Assembly (NCBI GenBank): GCA_016342415.1
Contig: JAEIOD010000004.1
Span: 124,001-188,000 of the forward strand
DNA length: 64,000 nt
Source: Clostridiales bacterium
GTDB lineage: Bacteria; Bacillota; Clostridia; Peptostreptococcales; Acidaminobacteraceae
Direction of reading: 5' to 3'
In this document: in pieces, positions 55,122 through 62,699 of the stretch
Layout of the letters: each line of letters opens with the position of its first letter
How positions within the stretch are numbered: the first letter of the stretch is position 1
Notes under the pieces: model-generated
What the model was told of the DNA's origin: nothing
Seen by the model: only the letters and a program-made list of their open reading frames with translations
Databases searched by the model: none
Made by a program: the position numbers and the translations under genes

Positions 55122-57278
55122 TTATTCATCACTAAGAATAAAGTTTGTCATTATTAGTATCTTTTGTAATAATTCCAATCTCAGTATAGATTCCTCGTAA
55201 TTGTATAATTCTAGCGTTGAAGGCGACATACCACATATTACTGGTACATCTTCTGATATATTTCCACCAGCTGATGGAAATAATTTTGAATCAACTCCAA
55301 ATGGTATTTGAAGATCCTCATATACATTCATCAATTTCATAATAAGCTCTTGTTGGTTTTTGTTTTTATTCATCGGCGGTCTGACTTCCAAAGTTCCAAC
55401 AGAAGATTTTATACTTTTTGAAGTAGACTTAAACAGATTTTTAATTTCCGTTTCCATTTCATCCGCCAAGTTAGAATCTACATAAGTCATGTATAATGTT
55501 AATGTAATTTTATGAGCAAGCATCATGTGGTTATTGTACGATTTAAAATCATTGACAGCAATTGAAAGCTTGTTTAAGTTTTTTATCTTGTCTTTAATTG
55601 TGTTTATCTTATCCGTTGTCCAAAAATAGATATCGGTATAGTTGCTTTTTCTTCCTATAGAAACCGGGCTTCTTTCAACAACTATTTTAATTTTCCTAAG
55701 TCCTCTACGTTGATTAACTATTTTATTTCCAGCTGAACCGGGTTGAAGTACAATTACTTCCTTTGCCAACTTGCTCATTTGATTTAGTATTTTACCACTA
55801 TACCTCATACCAACACTTTCATCAGTATATGCAAATACGCCTATTTTTTTATCATTTATATTGCTATAAGTTTTTATAGCCTTTAATGATTCCAACGCAC
55901 ATGTCATACCAGCATTCGTTGATCCAACACCTTCACCAAATATTCGTCCACCTTCAATTCTAAATTCAGCAATTCTATCAGATGGTCTTGGTGGATAGTC
56001 AGTAGGTATAACGAGTAAAACCCCACCTTCATACCCAGCTTCCGTCTCCCATGCCCATGCAGAATTATAATTTGTAAACGAATCCACATGTTTAAGACCT
56101 AGATTCTCAAATTTACCATCAAGTGCTTTCATAAGTTTTGTGATTCCAAGAGGATGGTCACTGTCACGCGAAAAATTAGTCCAGTACTTCAGTTCGTTTT
56201 CCACTTTTTTCCTGTTTTTAGTGAAGTACTCAAAAATATCATTCTTCTCATTGATTACTTCAAGAGAATCTGCTTCTCCATTATTTACAGATTCTCCAAA
56301 ATACCTTTTACTAGCTACAGAAATTAATTCCTCGATCAAGTTTTTATAATCATATCCCGCTTTTTCAGCAGCCATTACATACGACCCTTTTGGCGAAAGG
56401 CTTGCCATCGAGTTAATTTCCAAAACGTATGGTTTACCTTCTTTATCAATTCTAAAGTCTATTCTAGCACTATCATTACAACCAAGTGCTTTAAAAGTAG
56501 CGATTGCAAGAGACTGAATATACTCAGTTTCTGAATCCGTCAAAGCAGCTGGACATTTTTTTACTATTCTACTAGCTCCTTTTGTACTTTTATCCTCATA
56601 AGTAAAAATTTTGGTTCCTTCTTTAAATATTAACTCAAGTGGTGGTAAAGCTCTGACGGGATCATTGCCAAGCACGCCAACATTGATTTCGCGGCCATCA
56701 ATGTACTCTTCAACTAGCGTTGCACCACCAAACATTTTATAAATTACTTCTGCACCACTTCGAAGTTCCTCTTCAGAGTTAACAATTTGAAGTCCATATG
56801 ATACGGACTCATTTTTAGGTTTGACAATCAGTGGGTAGTTCAAATTCTCAAGAAACAAATCATCAGGCTTCTCGAGTATTGCATATCTTGGTGTCGGAAT
56901 TCCCTTTTGTATTAAAATCATCTTAGTGATGACCTTATCCAGTGCAAGACCTTGACTTAGTGGATCTGAACCAATATAAGGAATACCGACCATTTCTAAA
57001 ATGCTTGGAATATGAGTGTACCTTGCTTTACCTTGTATTCCATAACTTAAATTAAACACAAGACCAGGTCTTTCACCTGATAATACCGCAGGCATATACT
57101 CTTCCAAGTTTCTAATGATATTTTTATCACCTTCAAAAGTTTTTACTTGATGGCCACATTGTTTAATAGCATCTTTAATTACCGCTATTGTCTTTAAACC
57201 ATACTTTTCTCTATTTGGCAATCCAAATAAATTTATGACCTCTTGACTCTCTCTATTATAAACAATTGCTATTTTCAT
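55122..57278 (-). CDS. ATP-grasp (Ddl-like) / M20-like fusion
   Basis: About 718 residues in two parts. Residues 1-335 are a D-alanine-D-alanine-ligase-like ATP-grasp enzyme: GIPYIGSDPLSQGLALDK, YPLIVKPKNESVSYGLQIV, LVEEYIDGREINVGVLG, ARIDFRI and YVLEINSMASLSPKGSY. It should join carboxylate and amine groups using ATP. Residues ~360-718 resemble an M20 peptidase, but the metal motifs are altered: PTD for HxD, GSTNAGM for the DDKG aspartate, while FAYTDESVGMRYSG keeps the acidic pair. The peptidase half may therefore be a binding domain. The start MKIAIVYNR is ATG at 57278, after AAGGAG. Product unknown; a peptide-like metabolite is possible. Confidence 0.8.
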   Translation of the reverse strand: MKIAIVYNRESQEVINLFGLPNREKYGLKTIAVIKDAIKQCGHQVKTFEGDKNIIRNLEEYMPAVLSGERPGLVFNLSYGIQGKARYTHIPSILEMVGIPYIGSDPLSQGLALDKVITKMILIQKGIPTPRYAILEKPDDLFLENLNYPLIVKPKNESVSYGLQIVNSEEELRSGAEVIYKMFGGATLVEEYIDGREINVGVLGNDPVRALPPLELIFKEGTKIFTYEDKSTKGASRIVKKCPAALTDSETEYIQSLAIATFKALGCNDSARIDFRIDKEGKPYVLEINSMASLSPKGSYVMAAEKAGYDYKNLIEELISVASKRYFGESVNNGEADSLEVINEKNDIFEYFTKNRKKVENELKYWTNFSRDSDHPLGITKLMKALDGKFENLGLKHVDSFTNYNSAWAWETEAGYEGGVLLVIPTDYPPRPSDRIAEFRIEGGRIFGEGVGSTNAGMTCALESLKAIKTYSNINDKKIGVFAYTDESVGMRYSGKILNQMSKLAKEVIVLQPGSAGNKIVNQRRGLRKIKIVVERSPVSIGRKSNYTDIYFWTTDKINTIKDKIKNLNKLSIAVNDFKSYNNHMMLAHKITLTLYMTYVDSNLADEMETEIKNLFKSTSKSIKSSVGTLEVRPPMNKNKNQQELIMKLMNVYEDLQIPFGVDSKLFPSAGGNISEDVPVICGMSPSTLELYNYEESILRLELLQKILIMTNFILSDE

Positions 57279-57551
57279 TATTTTCTCCTTGTACAATTAG
57301 GTTAGAAATAATTAAATTACAAAATACATTTCAATCTTTTTTTAGTCTATATACTTTATAAGGAGTTTTTAAGTTGTCTCCTTGAATCTTCTTTCAATTG
57401 GAATTTAATCTTTATTAAAACTGTATCAGATAAGCTGTGTTGCATTAACTCTTGGAATGCGATTCTTTCAAAAAAGTCATTATAACACCAGCAAATGAGT
57501 TGACTCACATAATCATTACTCTGTGCTATTTTATAAGACTGATTTGTACCA

Positions 57552-57850
57552 TTATCCTGTTTTTGTTATGATATTTCTACTCGCTTTTCTGTTGTAACAA
57601 CGCTTATACCTTCTGATAAATAACACTTCAATCAAAAAAAGAATAATGACAAGTCTACTAATGACTCTTATCATTTTATTGTAAAAATACGAGTATGCCT
57701 TTAACTTTTCTTCATTTTCCAATCCATCTTCATCTGAGTATTCTGCACGTTAATCCATTGATAATCCATCATACAATAATTGGAACATCAGAAAAGCTAA
57801 AACCGATAAACTATTTCCTCGACAGTAGAATACTAATAATTTGATGTTTT
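57552..57850 (-). pseudogene. remnant of a membrane protein gene
   Basis: One frame reads NIKLLVFYCRGNSLSVLAF, then LMFQLLYDGLSMD, one TAA, then RAEYSDEDGLENEEKLKAYS and YFYNKMIRVISRLVIILFLI, ending after a basic tail (RRYKRCYNRKAS). Both sides of the TAA look like protein, and the end has a single helix followed by positive charge. No start with ribosome binding site remains. I read it as the decayed 3' part of a membrane protein gene. Family not recognised. Confidence 0.4.
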
Positions 57851-57854
57851 ACAC

Positions 57855-57896
57855 ATTATAAACTGGACATTCTAGCATTGAATATCCAGTTTATAA
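57855..57896. terminator. long hairpin after amidotransferase gene
   Basis: ATTATAAACTGGA and TCCAGTTTATAAT with an inner ATTC/GAAT pairing; TTTTAATAC follows on the plus strand, ATGTGTAAAAC on the minus. It lies ~125 bases beyond the amidotransferase stop. Confidence 0.6.
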
Positions 57897-58019
57897 TTTT
57901 AATACTTTGTATTGTTAATATGGGCACCTATCAATCTACCTTAATCTTTACTTATAAATCATTCTTCAAAATATGTTCAAATCTGAAACCTCAAACTAAA
58001 AGAATATATTTTCCTTCGT

Positions 58020-58595
58020 TTATAACACACCACACATTTTTAAAAAGTTTTCGATAATTTTTATCCCTTTTTCTCCTGAGACTTCTGGATGTGACTGAAA
58101 ACCATATATTGGTTTATCCTTGTGCTTTATTATCTCTGTTTCACATATTTTTGAACTACCTAAAACAACAAAATCTTTTGGTAACTGAGATACATAATAA
58201 TCATGGCTTTTTTGCAACATCAAAGTGTCTTCTACAATACCATCAAATATTTTATCTTCTTTTTTTTGGATAACTATTTGCTCTTTTCCCATAGATTTTT
58301 TACTTAATTTTTTTATTCTACCCCCGTAGGCAACCGATATAATCTCGTGACCTAAGCAAAATCCCAAAATGGGAACATCAAATCCCATCAAAGCTACAAA
58401 ATTGGCAGTTAAATTTAATGGTTCATAAGGATTCCCCTTTCCACCAGAAAGAATAATCCCAGATATTTTTGCCTTATCAGATAAAACAATCGGCTGATTA
58501 TGGTCAAAAAATATAAAGTCGAAATCTTGTTCAGACAAATAATTTCTTTTAAATTTTTTTATATGTGCACTTTGATTATCAATTACAATTATCAC
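58020..58595 (-). CDS. class I glutamine amidotransferase
   Basis: 191-residue stand-alone GATase of the GMP-synthase/anthranilate-synthase type. The catalytic Cys is in ILGFCLGHEIISVAYGG and the His-Glu pair in GFQSHPEVSGEKG. It removes ammonia from glutamine and passes it to a synthase partner. No synthase is adjacent; the ATP-grasp fusion 740 bases downstream on the same strand is the nearest candidate, but ATP-grasp ligases of that type do not usually need it. ATG at 58595 follows GGTGGTG, a moderate site. Confidence 0.85.
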   Translation of the reverse strand: MIIVIDNQSAHIKKFKRNYLSEQDFDFIFFDHNQPIVLSDKAKISGIILSGGKGNPYEPLNLTANFVALMGFDVPILGFCLGHEIISVAYGGRIKKLSKKSMGKEQIVIQKKEDKIFDGIVEDTLMLQKSHDYYVSQLPKDFVVLGSSKICETEIIKHKDKPIYGFQSHPEVSGEKGIKIIENFLKMCGVL

Positions 58596-58905
58596 GATAA
58601 CACCACCTTCAAATATTATATCTCCATATATTCAGTCGTAATTCTGTTGTGTTTTTCTTTAATTTCATTGTGTTCTTTCTACAATATTTTTGCATCCTAC
58701 TTGCTGTTTACAATAATAAGCATACGTTTCCCTATCCAAATATAATTATACAAACACTGAAGTTATCAACAGGAGAAGGTATAACCAGTCTAATACCATT
58801 GAATTAGTTGATGAGTATAATGAATACACAGCCTTGTTTCTACATAGATTTGCATCTTCTTCACTCCCAACTTATAAATTGTCTTTAACTATAAGTATCA
58901 AAGCT
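58596..58905. other. intergenic region
   Basis: About 310 bases; I see no gene, hairpin or clear promoter. Confidence 0.5.
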
Positions 58906-59172
58906 TCAACTTTTCCATCTTTCTAGCTTCGGAATACCGCGAGTTGCTAACCATGCAACAAATCCATTCATACCATCTTTCTTCATCTGTTCAATACAGA
59001 AAGTCTGCATTTTATCAGCAGTATCAACTTCTGATGGTGTTAAGAATTCACCATCTTTGTAACACATATAACAATACTTCTTATTAATAGAACCATCTTT
59101 TTCAGTACCCCCACCCTGCGGATCCTTTTTCATCGGATAACCACAACTTTGACAAAACTTGTACTCTTTCAT
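58906..59172 (-). CDS. small zinc-ribbon protein
   Basis: 88-residue protein with CQSCGYPM at residues 7-14 and CYMC at ~34-37, a four-cysteine zinc ribbon. The rest (FLTPSEVDTADKMQTFCIEQ, NGFVAWLATRGIPKLERW) matches a widespread short family described as putative zinc ribbon proteins. Likely binds nucleic acid or protein; no proven role. ATG follows GGAGG by nine bases. Confidence 0.8.
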   Translation of the reverse strand: MKEYKFCQSCGYPMKKDPQGGGTEKDGSINKKYCYMCYKDGEFLTPSEVDTADKMQTFCIEQMKKDGMNGFVAWLATRGIPKLERWKS

Positions 59173-59371
59173 TTATCTGAACCTCCATTTCTATATACTG
59201 ACCTCTTGATATAATAGTTATACCACTATAAAACGATTCATAACAATTAGACATGATATTAGTTATAAAATGTCTGATTTAAAATAGCATCAAACAGATT
59301 TTCCTGTTCATCATATGATTTTGTCATCAGTATTAAATTGTTTTTAAAAGTCTATTCAACTAAAATTTTAT

Positions 59372-59416
59372 TTACCCTAGATTTATATTATCTTTAAATA
59401 CTCTATTTCAGGGTAA
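59372..59416 (+). promoter_or_regulatory. inverted repeat upstream of sigma-like gene
   Basis: TTACCCT (59372-59378) and AGGGTAA (59410-59416) flank 31 AT-rich bases just before the ribosome binding site. Possible operator; no sure promoter was found. Confidence 0.3.
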
Positions 59417-59439
59417 GAAACACTTAAGGAGATGTGAGT

Positions 59440-61260
59440 ATGGACAAACTACTTGAGTTGGCAAAGAAAGGAAACAAAAGAGCATTTAAAAAATTATATA
59501 TACGGTATGCCAATTATTTCTATGGCTATCTTTGTAAGTTAGTTCACACAGAAACTATCGCCAGAGATATTTTTGAGACCACCTGGCAGTCGCTTTATCT
59601 TAACATCACAACGATAGAGTCAATGCCTGTCGCTTTATTTAGAACTTTAAACAGAGTGATGGAAAATGAGAACCGTCGTTTAAAAAATAAAGTATCAATA
59701 AATATCAGACCTTCTTCGGTTGCTGATTTACATCTAAACATTAAACTACTTCAATTATCAGATGCTGATTTATCTGTTTTACTTGAACAAATGATAGAAT
59801 TGCAAGAAGAGTTAAAAACAGAAGCCACTGATGACAGTCTGCAATTGAAGATCAACAGGATTTTATCAGAAGTGTTGGTTTTTGCTGATGATTATTTTCA
59901 AAATACAACGATGTTACATGATCACCTCAAAAGTATGTTTCAGTATCGTGAAATTGATGGTTTGATGACTTATGAGATCAATACGTTTATAGAGAACAAA
60001 CAAAAAAGATTCTTTGTACTTTATGCTACTTTATTGGTCCTAGTATCTATTATCATGATTTTTTTAGGACAAGAGTTATCCATGAGAAAAATGGACACTG
60101 CAAATGATGTCCAAGCTGTTATTGAATTAGAACAAAGTGATTTAATAAATGATGCTGATGTAGCTTTGATCGAAACATCACTCAATGGAAGTGTTGTTGA
60201 AATAAACTTTCAACTAATAAATATTGAGAGCCACTCTCTTAAGTATACAGACTTGTTTATAAGATTTCCAAGATTAACAAACAACTCATATAAATTAAAG
60301 AGAGTAAATGATGTCTATACATTATTTTATAATTTAGATTATGAGAAACTATTGGATCAGAGAATGCTAATTGAGGTATCCGTTTCTAATGCTGGTCAGA
60401 TAGTCACAAAAGAAGAATTTAACTTGGATTTGTCATTATTGGAAGGATGGAGAAAAATATATCCAATCAACAAAACAATAGAGACACCATTAAGTCAGTT
60501 GGAATTAATTGATTTAACTTTGGACGGTCCTTTTTTATCACTGAATATGAAAGAAATACATGGTTATATGCAATCTTATCATGACTACTATGTCATCGTT
60601 GAAGACAATAACGGTAATCAATACGAAGGCTGGAATAATTATATATCCAATGATATTTTTAGAATAGAATTTGGTAACTTAACTCAGTATTCTACCATCA
60701 AAAATTTTGAAATATATTTTGAATCGCTATTTTATGAAGATCTAAACTACATTGGGAAAATAATCGACGATCAGAAGTCATTTATGTATAAAAACCATGA
60801 ATTTCTCTTTAGAATCAACAGAAATACACCAGGTCGTGTTTACTTTGAACTGATTGCAGATGACCTTCTCTTTTCAGAAGACTATCCCAAACTTTCATTA
60901 AAAGAAACAGATGGATGGTATAGACTACATCAGAATCTTTTTCCATATAATGTAGATATCACAAGAAATGACTATGAAAATGTATATAAAGAAACAGATG
61001 GCGATGTGAGTGTAGAAGAAATGTTAAGCTATTACTTAAAGACCTACAACATGCTTTTACTTGAAGGCGATTTAAGTTATCAACTTCAGTTTTTGCCAGA
61101 AAGAGAATTCATCACCGTTTTAGTTTCTGATTTCAGAAGTGATTTTCTAACCTACTCCACTTACTTTGGTGACACTTTAAACGAAATGGAGCTTGCCATC
61201 GACTCAGAATTTAGAGTCATCGAAATCAAAGAACATATCACGGTTGAAGGTATTGAATAG
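59440..61260 (+). CDS. sigma-70 region-2-like domain fused to membrane anchor
   Basis: 606-residue membrane protein. Residues 1-85 resemble ECF sigma-factor region 2: LLELAKKGNKRAFKKLYIRYANYFYGYLC, with RDIFETTWQSLYLNI and FRTLNRVMENENRRLKNK. No region 4 helix-turn-helix follows; ~115 residues of helix lead to one transmembrane segment (~203-221: FFVLYATLLVLVSIIMIFLG). The remaining ~380 residues, with no family I recognise, would lie outside the cell. The layout is that of a membrane-bound sigma-like plus sensor in one chain, or an anti-sigma protein that mimics region 2. ATG at 59440 follows AGGAG by eight bases; GTG 59434 is the alternative. Own terminator. Confidence 0.72.
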   Translation: MDKLLELAKKGNKRAFKKLYIRYANYFYGYLCKLVHTETIARDIFETTWQSLYLNITTIESMPVALFRTLNRVMENENRRLKNKVSINIRPSSVADLHLNIKLLQLSDADLSVLLEQMIELQEELKTEATDDSLQLKINRILSEVLVFADDYFQNTTMLHDHLKSMFQYREIDGLMTYEINTFIENKQKRFFVLYATLLVLVSIIMIFLGQELSMRKMDTANDVQAVIELEQSDLINDADVALIETSLNGSVVEINFQLINIESHSLKYTDLFIRFPRLTNNSYKLKRVNDVYTLFYNLDYEKLLDQRMLIEVSVSNAGQIVTKEEFNLDLSLLEGWRKIYPINKTIETPLSQLELIDLTLDGPFLSLNMKEIHGYMQSYHDYYVIVEDNNGNQYEGWNNYISNDIFRIEFGNLTQYSTIKNFEIYFESLFYEDLNYIGKIIDDQKSFMYKNHEFLFRINRNTPGRVYFELIADDLLFSEDYPKLSLKETDGWYRLHQNLFPYNVDITRNDYENVYKETDGDVSVEEMLSYYLKTYNMLLLEGDLSYQLQFLPEREFITVLVSDFRSDFLTYSTYFGDTLNEMELAIDSEFRVIEIKEHITVEGIE

Positions 61261-61265
61261 TGATA

Positions 61266-61307
61266 TAAAAGACCCAACAGGATTTGATTATCTTGTTGGG
61301 TCTTTTA
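61266..61307. terminator. bidirectional terminator
   Basis: AAAAGACCCAACA and TGTTGGGTCTTTT form a long stem shared by the sigma-like gene (plus) and the DUF5692 gene (minus). Confidence 0.88.
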
Positions 61308-61354
61308 TTTTGAATATATCATAAGTTTATACTACAGCTGATAAGCAATGACTA

Positions 61355-62320
61355 TTAAGCTCTTTTGCTTACTTTTTTAATTGGTGAAACTGTTACTAGA
61401 TTATTCGCTTGAATTGTTTTTTGATAATAGCTTGTATTGGTATAAAGCTCTTCTTTTAATGGATTCTTTTTATCTTTTATGATTGTGTAAATCATAAATG
61501 CAAACACACCAACATTAAATGCAAATGAAATGATACTTATTGTCGTCCACATGCTTTCTTTATAGACTGGCACAACTTGGAATAACGGACTTGCTTGATA
61601 GTCTATAGTCAATGAAAACATTGCATATATCGATAGTATTTGAGCACGATGTTGAAGCCATACGCCTTGTTTAAAGACATATTCTGCTATGATTGCTGCT
61701 AGTAGTATACCAACCCCTGCATACATCGATCTGGTTGAAATACAATTATAGACATAAGCGAAATTCCACAGTGTATAACCAAAGATATACATCCATGTCA
61801 TATCAGGCCATACCATGTCTTTATACTTGTCTTTTGATACTTTGATGCCAATAAAGCCTGTCAGGGTTACAATTGTAAGAATACCGGCAATCGCATTCAA
61901 GACATTCCAGTAGCCACCAATCATAACAACTCCAGAAGCATCTACTACCATCTCTTTATAATGTAAAAATACTTCAAACTCTCTATATACGGCTTCTGCA
62001 ATATTAAGTGACAGAATGGTTACTGGAAAATAAGCTGCAAACTTCTTCTCTCCCAGATCGGTATAACGAATTAGCATAAATCCATAAACACCAATTAGAG
62101 CGGAAACGACCTTTACCCAACCAAACCATGTTCTACCTGTCGGTGAGCCCAATACACCCATATAAACCAGTCCTGCCAAAACTACCGGCAAGATACAAAA
62201 CACACCGATAGATACTGTCTTAGATCTTCTTGTAGCCTCATTAATGATTACCCATAATGCTATGAACAATATGAATGTCACAAAACTTCCCACTGTTAAA
62301 TTATCAAAAAACAATCCCAC
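61355..62320 (-). CDS. DUF5692 family membrane protein
   Basis: 321-residue integral membrane protein with about nine helices. It has TVSIGVFCILPVVLAG, the aromatic-rich PDMTWMYIFGYTLWNFAYVY and NCISTRSMYAGVGILLAA, a pattern I associate with DUF5692. The function is not known. The start is GTG at 62320, five bases after GGAGG. It follows hypA by 21 bases in the same operon, so a link to the oxidoreductase or hydrogenase metabolism is possible. Confidence 0.8.
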   Translation of the reverse strand: MGLFFDNLTVGSFVTFILFIALWVIINEATRRSKTVSIGVFCILPVVLAGLVYMGVLGSPTGRTWFGWVKVVSALIGVYGFMLIRYTDLGEKKFAAYFPVTILSLNIAEAVYREFEVFLHYKEMVVDASGVVMIGGYWNVLNAIAGILTIVTLTGFIGIKVSKDKYKDMVWPDMTWMYIFGYTLWNFAYVYNCISTRSMYAGVGILLAAIIAEYVFKQGVWLQHRAQILSIYAMFSLTIDYQASPLFQVVPVYKESMWTTISIISFAFNVGVFAFMIYTIIKDKKNPLKEELYTNTSYYQKTIQANNLVTVSPIKKVSKRA

Positions 62321-62341
62321 TTTAGCCTCCTCTATATACTT

Positions 62342-62683
62342 TTAACATGCAACAACTTCCTTAATATTAAATTCCTCACCTGAAATTAAATTGAAATCCT
62401 CCGCGTTACAGTTGGGGCAAACTTTTCTATGTTCTATAATATTGTATATCTCACCACAGACCTTACACTTACCATTTGCAGGCAATGTGACGATTTCTAG
62501 TTTTGTGTCTTCATAGGGTGTCTGATCCACTGCTGCAGGATAACACTCTTCAATAAATCTTGGTATAGCTTGAGATAGTTGACCTATCTCAAGCACAATT
62601 TTTTCAACTCTTGTGATATTATTTTCTTTTACAAAACTATCTACTACTTTGATAACTTCATAAACGATGCCAAGTTCATGCAT
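62342..62683 (-). CDS. hypA: hydrogenase nickel chaperone HypA
   Basis: 113-residue metallochaperone that carries nickel to [NiFe]-hydrogenase or urease. The N-terminal MHE motif (His2) binds nickel. The zinc site is CKVCGEIYNIIEHRKVCPNC (two CxxC pairs). The sequence VEKIVLEIGQLSQAIPRFIEECY is typical. It lies 16 bases after the oxidoreductase stop and before the DUF5692 gene. No hydrogenase or other hyp genes are in the window, so its target lies elsewhere or the gene serves a different nickel enzyme. Confidence 0.95.
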   Translation of the reverse strand: MHELGIVYEVIKVVDSFVKENNITRVEKIVLEIGQLSQAIPRFIEECYPAAVDQTPYEDTKLEIVTLPANGKCKVCGEIYNIIEHRKVCPNCNAEDFNLISGEEFNIKEVVAC

Positions 62684-62699
62684 ATATGTACCTCTATTC

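Larger units (their letters stand above)
57297..58019. other. intergenic region with gene remnant
   Basis: About 720 bases between the ATP-grasp and amidotransferase genes. The minus strand holds a broken membrane-protein reading (57552-57850) and a strong hairpin (57855-57896). No intact gene is seen. Confidence 0.5.
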
